Assembly (NCBI GenBank): GCA_041655055.1
Contig: JBBAGE010000008.1
Span: 1-32,347, forward strand
Origin: JBBAGE01 sp041655055
GTDB lineage: Bacteria > Pseudomonadota > Alphaproteobacteria > Rhodobacterales > Rhodobacteraceae
DNA length: 32,347 nt
Reading direction: 5' to 3'
Shown: positions 1 through 7,868 of the stretch, in pieces
Position numbering within the stretch: the stretch's first letter is position 1
Layout of the letters: every line of letters begins with the position of its first letter
Notes under the pieces: model-generated
What the model was told of the DNA's origin: nothing
Database searches by the model: none
What the model saw: only the letters and a program-made list of their open reading frames with translations
Translations under genes and position numbers: made by a program

Positions 1-475
1 CAATCATATCGATCGGGCTTGCGGTTTGAAAGCTGCGCCGCGTGGTCAGCATGCCCTGCAGCGGGATATAGACATGACCGGTGCGCTGTGTGGGCGCAGA
101 AAACCGCCATTTGCGCCAGCGATCCGCGAATTGGCGGGCGCTGTCCGGGTCGATGCTGCGCGCATCGAACGCGGCGCGGGCAACGCGCCATTCCCAGCGG
201 GTGTTTGTCGGCTCGATCCGCCAAAAGGGCGCGAAACCCGTCATCCGCATATTCAGCGCGCTGGCATGAAAGGGTTGTTCCATGTGAAACAATGAATAAC
301 CCGCGAACCCGGCCGAGCGCAGCAAAGCCGCCGGTGAATTGGGCCGAAACGCCACATCCCAGCCCCGGTCACGCACGGCATTTTCCAGCCGCGCGATGAA
401 ATTATGCGCCCCCGCCCGCGCCGATTGCAGCATGTCGGGCGGCAGGTGGATGCGGATGGTTTTGGCGTTATCCAT
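1..475 (-). CDS. Partial gene: capsule-biosynthesis-like protein, N-terminal part
   Basis: Reading leftward from an ATG at 475, 158 codons stay open to the window edge, so the C-terminus lies outside. The protein begins MDNAKTIRIHLP and is rich in Trp, Arg and Phe. Near the edge it contains HVYIPLQGML followed by RRSFQTASPIDMI. The IPLQ...SF..SP.DMI pattern resembles a family often labelled capsular polysaccharide biosynthesis protein in Rhodobacterales; this is recalled family resemblance, not a search result. No signal peptide or membrane segment is visible in this part. The gene is divergent from hslV with 99 bp between starts. A parS-like palindrome lies inside it at 276-291. The existence of the gene is well supported by the uninterrupted frame and codon use; its function is uncertain. 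Confidence 0.7.
   Translation of the reverse strand, partial: MDNAKTIRIHLPPDMLQSARAGAHNFIARLENAVRDRGWDVAFRPNSPAALLRSAGFAGYSLFHMEQPFHASALNMRMTGFAPFWRIEPTNTRWEWRVARAAFDARSIDPDSARQFADRWRKWRFSAPTQRTGHVYIPLQGMLTTRRSFQTASPIDMI
276..291. other. Candidate parS-like site (14/16)
   Basis: The 16 bases TGTTCCATGTGAAACA match the ParB-binding consensus TGTTTCACGTGAAACA at 14 positions, with differences at positions 5 and 8. The site lies inside the partial gene at the left edge, about 7.3 kb from oriC on the side opposite parAB. C at position 5 is tolerated in some known parS sites. The T at position 8 breaks the central CG, so binding may be weak. Confidence 0.4.
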
Positions 476-521
476 AGCGGCGGACCCTAGCTTTGGCCGC
501 ATCGCGCGACAAGCAAGATGG

Positions 522-550
522 TTGTGCGCGCCAGCCCGGATGTCCATATA
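522..550 (+). promoter_or_regulatory. Candidate heat-shock-type promoter of hslVU
   Basis: TTGTGC at 522-527 is followed after 17 bp by CATATA at 545-550, within CCATATAGGG. The downstream element resembles the -10 of alphaproteobacterial RpoH promoters. The position, 24 bp before the hslV ATG, leaves room for the AGGAG ribosome site at 564-568. Regulation of hslVU by sigma-32 is established in other bacteria; here it is inferred from the motif only. Confidence 0.4.
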
Positions 551-574
551 GGGCCGAGGTAACAGGAGCAGATC

Positions 575-1132
575 ATGGCCAGCGAACAATTTCCCGGATG
601 GCACGGGACCACCATTATCGGCGTGCGCAAGAATGGCGAAGTCGTGATTGCGGGCGATGGTCAGGTCAGTCTGGGCCAGACCGTGATCAAGGGCACCGCG
701 CGCAAGGTGCGCAGGCTCAGCCCCGGCGGGTTTGACGTGGTGGCTGGTTTTGCCGGATCGACCGCCGATGCGTTTACCTTGTTAGAGAGGCTAGAGGCCA
801 AGTTAGAGGCATCGCCCGGCCAGCTTGCCCGCGCCAGTGTTGAACTGGCCAAAGATTGGCGCACCGATAAATATCTGCAAAAGCTCGAAGCGATGCTGAT
901 CGTCAGCGACGGCGAAGAATTGCTGGTCATCACCGGCGCGGGCGATGTGCTGGCGCCCGAACATGATATCGCGGCGATTGGTTCGGGCGGCAATTACGCG
1001 CTGGCCGCTGCGCGCGGCATGTATGACAGCGCCGCCGATGCCGAAGATATCGCCCGCCGGTCGATGGCGATTGCCGCCGATATCTGTGTCTATACCAACG
1101 GAAAACTGACCGTAGAGAAAATCCGCAAATGA
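575..1132 (+). CDS. hslV: ATP-dependent protease subunit HslV (ClpQ)
   Basis: HslV is the proteolytic subunit of the cytoplasmic HslVU (ClpYQ) protease: dodecameric rings of threonine peptidase that degrade unfolded and regulatory proteins delivered by HslU. The 185-residue product carries HGTTIIGVRK near the start, so the catalytic threonine would be Thr12 after removal of an eleven-residue leader (MASEQFPGWHG). Such a leader is common in alphaproteobacteria but absent in E. coli. Conserved blocks follow: VIAGDGQ, GFAGSTADAFTL, ELAKDWRTD, AIGSGG and DICVYTN. The start is supported by AGGAG six bases upstream. The stop overlaps the hslU start in an ATGA, indicating translational coupling. Codons 70-79 contain an unusual cluster of TTA, AGG and CTA codons. 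Confidence 0.96.
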   Translation: MASEQFPGWHGTTIIGVRKNGEVVIAGDGQVSLGQTVIKGTARKVRRLSPGGFDVVAGFAGSTADAFTLLERLEAKLEASPGQLARASVELAKDWRTDKYLQKLEAMLIVSDGEELLVITGAGDVLAPEHDIAAIGSGGNYALAAARGMYDSAADAEDIARRSMAIAADICVYTNGKLTVEKIRK

Positions 1133-2433
1133 CCGATCTGACCCCCCGTGAAATCGTATCCGAGCTTGACCGTTTCATCATCGGCCAGAATGACGCCAAA
1201 CGCGCCGTGGCCGTGGCCTTGCGCAATCGCTGGCGGCGTAAACAATTGGCCGATGATCTGCGCGACGAGGTTTATCCCAAGAATATCCTGATGATCGGCC
1301 CCACCGGCGTCGGCAAAACCGAAATCAGCCGGCGGCTGGCGAAACTGGCCCGCGCGCCATTCATCAAGGTCGAGGCCACGAAATTCACCGAAGTCGGCTA
1401 TGTCGGGCGCGATGTCGAACAGATCATCCGCGATCTTGCCGATGCCGCGATTGCCCAGACCCGCGAATATATGCGCGAAGATGTGAAATCCGCCGCCCAC
1501 CTGGCCGCCGAAAACCGCGTGATCGAGGCGTTGGCCGGCACGGATGCCCGCGAACAAACCCGCGACATGTTCCGCCGCAAGCTCAAGGCGGGCGAGCTTG
1601 ACGCCACTGTGATCGAGCTGGAACTGAATGACACGTCCAACCCGATGGGCGCGTTTGAAATCCCCGGCCAGCCGCAAATGGGCGGCATGATGAATATCGG
1701 CGATATTTTCGGCAAAGCCTTTGGCGCCCGCAAGATCCGCAAGAAAATGACCGTCGCCGAAAGCTATGACGCATTAATCAGCGAAGAGGCCGACAAGCTG
1801 CTGGATGATGAAACCGTTACCCGCACCGCGCTCGAATCCGTCGAACAGGCCGGCATTGTCTTTATCGACGAAATAGACAAGGTTTGCGCCCGTTCCGATG
1901 CGCGCGGCGCCGATGTCAGCCGCGAAGGCGTGCAGCGTGATCTGCTGCCCCTGATCGAGGGCACGACCGTCAGCACCAAACACGGGCCGGTAAAAACCGA
2001 TCATATCCTGTTCATCGCATCGGGCGCGTTTCATATCGCGAAACCCAGCGATCTGCTGCCCGAATTGCAGGGACGTCTGCCGATCCGGGTGGAATTGCGC
2101 GCCCTGACCGAGGGCGATTTCGTGCGCATCCTGACCGAAACCGATAATGCGCTGACGCTGCAATATCGCGCGCTGATGGCGACCGAGGATGTATCCGTCA
2201 CCTTTAGCGATGACGGTATTGCCGCGATTGCCCGGATTGCCGCCGATGTGAACCATACGATTGAAAATATCGGGGCGCGCAGGCTCTATACCGTGATCGA
2301 GCGGGTGTTTGAAACGCTGTCGTTCACCGCGCCCGACCGTGGCGGCGATAGCGTGATGATCGATGCTGCCTATGTCGAACAGAATCTGGGCGATATGACC
2401 AGATCCACCGATGTCAGCCGATATATGCTTTAA
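1129..2433 (+). CDS. hslU: HslU (ClpY), ATPase subunit of HslVU protease
   Basis: HslU is the AAA+ unfoldase that recognises, unfolds and threads substrates into HslV. The product has 434 residues (E. coli 443). Visible features are the N-terminal TPREIVSELDRFIIGQ block, Walker A GPTGVGKT at 57-64, the pore loop GYVGRD at 90-95, the intermediate domain roughly 110-235, Walker B VFIDEID at 244-250, and SRYML at the C-terminus, the tail that docks into HslV. It overlaps hslV by 4 bp and clearly forms an operon with it. Its TAA stop overlaps the stop of the convergent Smr gene by 4 bp, leaving no room for a separate intrinsic terminator. Confidence 0.97.
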   Translation: MTDLTPREIVSELDRFIIGQNDAKRAVAVALRNRWRRKQLADDLRDEVYPKNILMIGPTGVGKTEISRRLAKLARAPFIKVEATKFTEVGYVGRDVEQIIRDLADAAIAQTREYMREDVKSAAHLAAENRVIEALAGTDAREQTRDMFRRKLKAGELDATVIELELNDTSNPMGAFEIPGQPQMGGMMNIGDIFGKAFGARKIRKKMTVAESYDALISEEADKLLDDETVTRTALESVEQAGIVFIDEIDKVCARSDARGADVSREGVQRDLLPLIEGTTVSTKHGPVKTDHILFIASGAFHIAKPSDLLPELQGRLPIRVELRALTEGDFVRILTETDNALTLQYRALMATEDVSVTFSDDGIAAIARIAADVNHTIENIGARRLYTVIERVFETLSFTAPDRGGDSVMIDAAYVEQNLGDMTRSTDVSRYML

Positions 2434-3014
2434 CGCCCGCGCCGCAGATAAATGTAATAGGCCCCGCCCCCGCCGTGTTTCAAATGCGCCTCGCTTATCT
2501 GAAGCACCATGGCGCGCAGCGGGGCCATCGCCAGCCATTGCGGCACCTGATGTTTCAGCACGCCATGCGGCACCGGGATCGGGCCGCCGTCATCGCGGTG
2601 TTTGCCCTTACCGGTGATCACCAGCACCAGCCGTTTGCCATCATTATGCGCGCGGAAAATGAAATCGCGCAGCGCGGGCTGGGCCTCGGCCATCGTTTTG
2701 CCATGCAGATCCAGCCGCGCTTCGGGCGACAGTTTCCCACGCTTCATCCGTTCAAAATTGCGCCGGTCCATCTGCAGCGGCGCCTTGGCCAGCGCCGCGC
2801 GCGGGCTGGGTATCAGATCGCGTGTCTCGCCCCCGCGCGGCGCCGTATCGCCCACGGCGAAACGCGGAATCGCGGTTTGTGCCCGGGCGGATTTCGGCGC
2901 GGGGCGCGGGGCGGGATCGGGGGGTTGTTTGCGTTCGGGATGAAGCGCGCGCGCAGTCTGGCGCACCCGTTCCCATAACTCGGCCTCATCAGGGGTCAGG
3001 GAACGGCGCGTCAT
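2430..3014 (-). CDS. Smr/MutS2-C domain protein
   Basis: The 194-residue protein has a basic, proline-rich and probably disordered N-terminal half (about 1-95) followed by a Smr domain. Diagnostic motifs are LDLHGKTMAEA at about 102-112, VLVITGKG at about 130-137, and HGGGGAYYIYLRR at the C-terminus. Smr domains are nucleases or nucleic-acid-binding modules; stand-alone proteobacterial members have been linked to DNA processing and, more recently, to ribosome-collision rescue, but the role here is not known. The ATG lies 9 bp after the Tim44 gene, with AAGGG formed partly from that gene's stop codon, so the two are probably co-transcribed. The gene converges with hslU. Confidence 0.9.
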   Translation of the reverse strand: MTRRSLTPDEAELWERVRQTARALHPERKQPPDPAPRPAPKSARAQTAIPRFAVGDTAPRGGETRDLIPSPRAALAKAPLQMDRRNFERMKRGKLSPEARLDLHGKTMAEAQPALRDFIFRAHNDGKRLVLVITGKGKHRDDGGPIPVPHGVLKHQVPQWLAMAPLRAMVLQISEAHLKHGGGGAYYIYLRRGR

Positions 3015-3023
3015 GACACGCCC

Positions 3024-3698
3024 TTAGCCACCGGTCGCGACAAGCTGCCAGTTCGGGTCATCGGTGCCAACCACCCGGCCAAAGGTCCAGATATCGCTTT
3101 GGCGCTTGATCTGGTTCGGGTCGCCTTCGACGATATCGCCTTCGGCATTGCGCACGGCATAGGTCAATTCGCCCACGAAACGCACGGAAATCTCGGCCTC
3201 GTTCGTGGCAGAGTCAAAGCTTGCGTCATGCAGATCCAGTTCACGCACACCGATGAACTGGGCATCCACCGTCAGACCTTCGTCCTCGCGCGCGGCGACG
3301 ACATCGATAAAGGCTTCGTAGACATCGGGGCTCAGAAAGGGTTTGACACTGTTCAGATCGCCGTTTTCAAAGGCCATCAGGATCATTTCATAGGCGCCAC
3401 GCGCGCCCCCCAGAAATTCGCGGACGCTGAAATCGGGCTCGGCCTGTTTGATTGCGGCCAGCGCCACCGCCGCAGGCGAACCATCGGAAACGTGATCCGT
3501 AATATCGCGATCCGGGCCGCCTTCGATCACCTCGAACCCGTCGCGGATACGGCGCGCGGCAACGTCTGCCTCAACCCCCGGGGCGCTGGTGCGGGGCGGC
3601 TCATACCCGTCGCGCGTGCCAAGCACATTACGCAGACGCAAAATCAGAAATATCGCTACCCCTGCCAAAACCAGAAGTTGAACAATTGCAGAACTCAT
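3024..3698 (-). CDS. Tim44/TimA family membrane-anchored protein
   Basis: The 224-residue product begins with one membrane segment (IVQLLVLAGVAIFLILRL, residues about 5-22). A short charged linker follows, then a Tim44-like domain (about 90-220) containing FENGDLNSVKPFLSPDVYEAF and ending with DIWTFGRVVGTDDPNWQLVATG. In mitochondria Tim44 tethers Hsp70 to the import channel; bacterial relatives are inner-membrane proteins of poorly defined function, described as putative adaptors. The ATG at 3698 is preferred over an upstream in-frame start because AAGAGG lies just before it and the membrane segment follows directly. It is divergent from fxsA (110 bp apart) and precedes the Smr gene. Proximity to secB and fxsA fits a membrane and secretion neighbourhood common in this order. 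Confidence 0.88.
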   Translation of the reverse strand: MSSAIVQLLVLAGVAIFLILRLRNVLGTRDGYEPPRTSAPGVEADVAARRIRDGFEVIEGGPDRDITDHVSDGSPAAVALAAIKQAEPDFSVREFLGGARGAYEMILMAFENGDLNSVKPFLSPDVYEAFIDVVAAREDEGLTVDAQFIGVRELDLHDASFDSATNEAEISVRFVGELTYAVRNAEGDIVEGDPNQIKRQSDIWTFGRVVGTDDPNWQLVATGG

Positions 3699-3808
3699 CG
3701 ATACCTCTTTTGCGGTCGGGATGTGGAAACGGCGGCCTAGAACACATATGTAAGGCAGGCCGGGTATCAAGTCCACCACGCCCGCGCCCAAAACAATATG
3801 AGGATGCC

Positions 3809-4291
3809 ATGCGTTTGTTGCTGATTTTTGTGCTGCTGCCGCTGATCGAAATCGCGCTTTTCGTTCAGGTGGGCGCGGCCATCGGGCTCTGGTTGACGCT
3901 GGCGCTGGTCATTCTGTCGGCGGTGTTCGGGGTGTGGATCTTGCGCGCGCAAGGGGCATTGGCGGCCGCGCGGCTGCGCAATACATTCCACCAACTGGGC
4001 GATCCCGCAGAACAGATTGCCCGGGGCACGATGGTGATGATCGCCGGTATGCTGTTGATTGCGCCCGGTTTTTTCACCGACACCATCGGGCTGCTGTTGC
4101 TGGTGCCCTATGTCCAGACCGCGATCATGCGCTATATGCAAAAGCGGATGCAGGTGCATGGCTATGCCGCGCGCAGCCCGCAACCCGAGGCCCGCGGCGA
4201 TATCATCGAAGGCGAGTGGGAGGATGTGACCCTCAACAAAAAGCCCACACATATGCCGCCGCAGGGGCCTTCGGGCTGGACACGGCATTGA
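3809..4291 (+). CDS. fxsA: FxsA family inner-membrane protein
   Basis: This small (160 residues) membrane protein has the FxsA signature: MRLLLIFVLLPLIEIALF at the start, a second hydrophobic segment with GLWLTLALVILSAVFGVWILR, the QG.LAAARL turn, and a third hydrophobic region containing APGFFTDTIGLLLLVP. The tail is polar (after about residue 115). In E. coli, FxsA overproduction relieves F-plasmid exclusion of phage T7; its normal function is unknown. The ATG at 3809 has AGGA seven bases upstream and gives the family's usual N-terminus; a longer in-frame start would add 41 atypical residues. secB follows after 54 bp. Confidence 0.9.
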   Translation: MRLLLIFVLLPLIEIALFVQVGAAIGLWLTLALVILSAVFGVWILRAQGALAAARLRNTFHQLGDPAEQIARGTMVMIAGMLLIAPGFFTDTIGLLLLVPYVQTAIMRYMQKRMQVHGYAARSPQPEARGDIIEGEWEDVTLNKKPTHMPPQGPSGWTRH

Positions 4292-4345
4292 GCGTATAGC
4301 ATCCCTCTGCTAGACAAATCGTGAATGGCTTTAGAGGAGTATCCA

Positions 4346-4828
4346 ATGGCTGAAAACGGTGAAACCCCCGCCCCGGCACCTGCGGCCATCAAGATGCAGG
4401 TGCTAGGCCAATTTGTCCGCGATCTTTCGTTTGAAAATATCGTCGCGCAAAAGGGCCTGAGCGGCGAAGCAAAGCCGAACATCAATGTTCAGGTCAGCCT
4501 TGACGCCAAAAAACGGTCGATCGACCATCAATACGAAGTCGGAACGAAATTCCGCATCACCTCGAAGGCCGAAGGGACAGAGGAAACATATTTCCTGCTG
4601 GAACTGGATTACGTCGGCATTTTCCACATCGAAAATGTGCCCGAGGATCAGATGCATCCCTTTTTGCTGATCGAATGTCCGCGCATGATTTTTCCCTTTG
4701 TGCGCCGGATCGTGAATGACGTGACCCGCGATGGCGGTTTCCCGCCGCTCAACCTAGATAACATCGATTTCGTGCAGCTTTATCGCCATAACGCCGCCCG
4801 CCAGGCCGAGGCTGCCAAGGTCAACTGA
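4346..4828 (+). CDS. secB: Protein-export chaperone SecB
   Basis: SecB is the tetrameric cytosolic chaperone that holds preproteins unfolded and passes them to SecA. The 160-residue product (E. coli 155) starts with an acidic, Ala/Pro-rich tail. It then shows the SecB fold motifs QFVRDLSFENIVAQ, INVQVSLDAK, and the conserved PRMIFPFVRRIV...DGGFPPLNLDNIDF region near the C-terminus. GAGGAG at 4334-4339 supports the ATG at 4346 rather than one seven codons upstream. The TGA stop directly abuts the stop of the convergent dnaQ gene, forming TGATCA. Confidence 0.95.
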   Translation: MAENGETPAPAPAAIKMQVLGQFVRDLSFENIVAQKGLSGEAKPNINVQVSLDAKKRSIDHQYEVGTKFRITSKAEGTEETYFLLELDYVGIFHIENVPEDQMHPFLLIECPRMIFPFVRRIVNDVTRDGGFPPLNLDNIDFVQLYRHNAARQAEAAKVN

Positions 4829-5518
4829 TCACTGTTTAAGCCACAATGCCCCTTCGCCCAGCGACTGGACGAAGGCGGCATGGGCGGCGGCTTCTTGTTC
4901 GGTCAGGCGTGGGGGCAAGGGCTGTGGGCGCGGCATCGCGCGCCATTGCGTGGCGGCCGCACCGTGGCTGCGGGTGTTTTGCGGCGCCAGAACCAGATCA
5001 GGCTGCCGCCCGCCGATCAATTCCAGATAAACTTCGGCCAGAATTTCACTATCAAGCAGCGCGCCGTGCAGCACGCGATTGCTATTGTCGATCCCGAACC
5101 GACGGCAGAGCGCATCCAGCGTCGCGGGCGAGCCGGGAAATTTCCGCCGCGCCATTTCCAGCGTATCAACGGCCCGGTCCAGCGCGATTAACGGCAGGCC
5201 GATCCATTTCAGCTCGGCATTCAGGAATTTCATATCGAAACTGGCGTTATGAATGACCAGCCGGGCATCCGTGCCGACGAAATCCAGAAAATCCTGCCCG
5301 ATCTTGGCAAAAACCGGCTTATCGGCCAGAAATTCGTCGCCCAGCCCATGAACGGCAAATGCCTCGGCCGGCATGGAACGTTGGGGGTTGATATATTGGT
5401 GATAGGTGCGCCCGGTGGGCATGTGGTTCACCAGTTCGACACAGCCAATTTCCACGATCCGGTCACCCGAAAGCGGGTCAAACCCGGTGGTTTCAGTGTC
5501 TAGCACGATCTCACGCAT
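4829..5518 (-). CDS. dnaQ: DNA polymerase III epsilon subunit (proofreading exonuclease)
   Basis: The 229-residue protein is the 3'-5' exonuclease of the replicative polymerase. ExoI is DTETTGFDP with Asp7 and Glu9. ExoII is HNASFDMKF with Asp95. The ExoIII-epsilon motif is HGALLDSE with His151 and Asp156. All four metal ligands and the catalytic histidine are present, so it should be active. The C-terminal 50 residues would hold the region that binds the alpha subunit. The ATG at 5518 begins MREIVLDTETTG, the usual N-terminus in this group. The start overlaps the end of coaE by 8 bp. It is the last gene of a leftward operon maf-aroE-coaE-dnaQ reading away from oriC, and its stop abuts that of secB. 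Confidence 0.95.
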   Translation of the reverse strand: MREIVLDTETTGFDPLSGDRIVEIGCVELVNHMPTGRTYHQYINPQRSMPAEAFAVHGLGDEFLADKPVFAKIGQDFLDFVGTDARLVIHNASFDMKFLNAELKWIGLPLIALDRAVDTLEMARRKFPGSPATLDALCRRFGIDNSNRVLHGALLDSEILAEVYLELIGGRQPDLVLAPQNTRSHGAAATQWRAMPRPQPLPPRLTEQEAAAHAAFVQSLGEGALWLKQ

Positions 5519-6110
5519 CGCGATCCCCCTTGCGGATATCGGCCACGATTGCGGCCACTTTGGCGCGGGCGGCATCAAGGCTGGTGGTTTCAATCACATA
5601 ATCGGCACGGGCGCGTTTTTCGGCATCGGGCATCTGTTTGGCCAGGATCATATCGAATTGCGCAAGCGATGCGCCGGGCCGGGCCAGAACCCGTTCGCGT
5701 TGCGCATCAGGCGGGGCGGAAACCACCGCGACCGCATCCATCTGGGCCTCGCCGCCGGTTTCAAACAGCAGCGGAATATCGAATACCAGAATGTCGGCCT
5801 TGCTTTGCGCGATGAAATCGGCGCGGTCGCGGGCCACCAGCGGATGAACGATCGCTTCGATCCGGGCCAGCGCCGCGGGATCGCGGGCGATCCACTGTTT
5901 CAACATATCGCGGCTGACGGCGCCACCCACCACTGCATCTGGGCAAATCGCCCCGATCAGCGGCACGGCAGCGCCACCCCGCGCATAAAGCCGGTGCACA
6001 GCCGCATCCGCATCCCAGACCGGCAAGCCATGATCGGCAAACATCGCGCCAGTCGTGGATTTCCCCATCCCGATCGATCCGGTCAACCCCAGCAGAAACG
6101 GCCGTTTCAT
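5511..6110 (-). CDS. coaE: Dephospho-CoA kinase
   Basis: CoaE catalyses the last step of coenzyme A synthesis, phosphorylating the 3'-hydroxyl of dephospho-CoA with ATP. The 199-residue product starts MKRPFLLGLTGSIGMGKST, with the P-loop at residues 11-18. It continues with the substrate region VWDADAAVHRLY, the EAIVHPLV helix and the FDIPLLFETG block typical of CoaE. Its ATG overlaps the aroE stop in an ATGA and its 3' end overlaps dnaQ by 8 bp. The coupling of coaE with dnaQ and aroE is conserved around alphaproteobacterial origins. Confidence 0.95.
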   Translation of the reverse strand: MKRPFLLGLTGSIGMGKSTTGAMFADHGLPVWDADAAVHRLYARGGAAVPLIGAICPDAVVGGAVSRDMLKQWIARDPAALARIEAIVHPLVARDRADFIAQSKADILVFDIPLLFETGGEAQMDAVAVVSAPPDAQRERVLARPGASLAQFDMILAKQMPDAEKRARADYVIETTSLDAARAKVAAIVADIRKGDRDA

Positions 6111-6943
6111 TGGCCCAACACCACATTGCGCAGATCGTCATCGACCACCGGCCTTGTGCCGAACCAACGTTCAAACCCCGGCACGGCCTGATGCAGCAGC
6201 ATCCCCAGCCCATCGACCGTATGCGCCCCCATTTCGGCCGCACGTTCAAGCAGCGGCGTGCGCAGCGGCGCATAAACCAGATCCGTCACCACCGCCTGGG
6301 GCGACAGCGCATCAAGCGACAGCCGCAATTCAGGCTTGCCCACCATCCCCAGCGACGAAGCATTGACCACCGTGCGGGCATCTTCAAGCATCGCGCCGGC
6401 ATGGACCCAATCATAGACCACGACCCGCGCGCCAAATTCAGCCCGCAGCGCATCGGTGCGGGCGCGGGTGCGGTTTGCCAGCCGGATTTCGGGCACGCCC
6501 ACCTCGATCAGCGATGCGATCACCGCGCGCGCGGCACCACCGGCGCCAATCACCGCGGCGGGGCCGGATTTCGCATCCCATCCCGGGGCATTTTGGCGCA
6601 GATTTTCGATAAATCCGTAACCATCGGTATTATCGGCATGGATCTTGCCATCACCGCGGAAAATCAACGTATTCGCCGCCCCGATCAGCGCCGCGCGATC
6701 GGTCACCAGATCGGCCAGTTCCAGCACATGTTCCTTGTGCGGGATCGTGACATTAACGCCCACAAACCCCAGTTTCGGCAAAATCCGCAGCGATTCCGCC
6801 AAATCGGCCTGCATCACATCCATCGGGATATAATGCCCGCGAATGCCATAGCGCGCCAGCCAGTGGCCATGCAACGCGGGCGATTTGCTATGCGCGACAG
6901 GCGATCCGATGACGCCTGCCAATGGAATTTTCGTCTCACTCAT
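6107..6943 (-). CDS. aroE: Shikimate 5-dehydrogenase (NADP+)
   Basis: AroE reduces 3-dehydroshikimate to shikimate in aromatic amino acid synthesis. The 278-residue protein shows the substrate motif AHSKSPALHG (around Ser19-Ser21), the catalytic lysine in TIPHKEH (Lys70), NTDGYGF with Asp107, and the nucleotide-binding GAGGAARAV. An NRT motif (ANRTRAR) suggests NADP+ preference. The length is normal for the family. Its start codon overlaps the maf stop by 4 bp, and its stop overlaps the coaE start by 4 bp. Confidence 0.96.
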   Translation of the reverse strand: MSETKIPLAGVIGSPVAHSKSPALHGHWLARYGIRGHYIPMDVMQADLAESLRILPKLGFVGVNVTIPHKEHVLELADLVTDRAALIGAANTLIFRGDGKIHADNTDGYGFIENLRQNAPGWDAKSGPAAVIGAGGAARAVIASLIEVGVPEIRLANRTRARTDALRAEFGARVVVYDWVHAGAMLEDARTVVNASSLGMVGKPELRLSLDALSPQAVVTDLVYAPLRTPLLERAAEMGAHTVDGLGMLLHQAVPGFERWFGTRPVVDDDLRNVVLGQ

Positions 6944-7539
6944 CCCGGCAAATCCCCCCTTTGGGTGAGATAAGCCAGAATTTCCACAAGCGGCAAGCCC
7001 TGAACCACAAAGGTGCTGCCCTGCACGTCGGAAAACAGACGGATGCCTTCTTCTTCGATCTTGTAGCCGCCGACGGAATGGCGAATCGACTCCCAGTTTC
7101 GCGCGACGTAATCGACGATATAGCCGGGCGAAAGTTCGCGCATCACCATCCGCGCCTGGCCGATATGCCGCCAGACAGGCGTGCCCTGATGGTAAATGAC
7201 AGCCGCCGAATAAAGATGATGGGTCCGCCCGCCAAGCGCGGCAAGCTGATCACAGGCCATATCCGGGGTTGCGGGCTTGGTCAGCATCACACCGCCCAGA
7301 TCCAGCACCTGATCACACCCGATCACCACGGCATCGGGGTATCGCTGCCCCAGCTTGCGGGCTTTGGCCTCGGCCAGCGCATCGGCGATATCGCGGGGCC
7401 GCGCGCCCTCGGCCAGCATGGCGTCACGGATCGCGGCCTCGTCTATGCGCGCGGGATGGGCGGTGAAATCAACGCCGGCCCGGCGCAGCAATTCCTGCCG
7501 GATCCGGGATGTCGAGGCGAGGATGATATCTGCGGCCAT
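6940..7539 (-). CDS. Maf-family nucleotide pyrophosphatase (YceF-like)
   Basis: Maf proteins hydrolyse non-canonical or modified nucleoside triphosphates to monophosphates as house-cleaning enzymes. The 199-residue product has the entry motif ILASTSRIRQELL, IDEAAIRD, the metal-site motif VIGCDQVL and GLPLVEIL near the C-terminus. The CDQV form (rather than ADTVV) places it nearer the YceF branch, which prefers 7-methyl-GTP; this assignment is inferred from the motif. ACAGGG upstream supports the ATG at 7539. It is the first gene of the leftward operon and borders oriC directly. I recall that in related bacteria a PPDK-regulatory-protein gene and hemE usually lie between maf and hemJ; neither is present here. 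Confidence 0.92.
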   Translation of the reverse strand: MAADIILASTSRIRQELLRRAGVDFTAHPARIDEAAIRDAMLAEGARPRDIADALAEAKARKLGQRYPDAVVIGCDQVLDLGGVMLTKPATPDMACDQLAALGGRTHHLYSAAVIYHQGTPVWRHIGQARMVMRELSPGYIVDYVARNWESIRHSVGGYKIEEEGIRLFSDVQGSTFVVQGLPLVEILAYLTQRGDLPG

Positions 7540-7728
7540 GCGAACCCTGTGGAAAAACCCCGTATAAGCGCGGGGGCGGTTGCCCGGATAACTATCAGGA
7601 TTGCCGCAAACCGCCAATCCCACCCATTACCGCATCCATCCGGGGCCAAGTTATCCGCTTGGGAAAGCGCGTATCGCGGTGATGGGGATAAGTCGGTTAT
7701 CCCGGGTTCTCCCGCTGCATGCGCAGGG

Positions 7729-7737
7729 TTATCCACA
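7729..7737 (+). promoter_or_regulatory. DnaA box, perfect consensus
   Basis: TTATCCACA, matching the DnaA consensus at all nine positions, inside the proposed oriC. It is followed by GG, as is the second perfect box. Confidence 0.85.
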
Positions 7738-7859
7738 GGTTTCAATCTTGTAAACAACTATAACAACGGGAAAATTTTTCATTATCCATAGTTATTCCCC
7801 GCCCCGGTGGAAAGGTTATCCGCATGTGGACATCCCTGCCGGAAACCGAATAATTCACC

Positions 7860-7868
7860 TTATCCACA
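7860..7868 (+). promoter_or_regulatory. DnaA box, perfect consensus
   Basis: TTATCCACA, a full match to the DnaA consensus, immediately before the AT-rich tract at 7881-7924 that is the best candidate duplex-unwinding element. Same orientation as the box at 7729. Confidence 0.85.
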
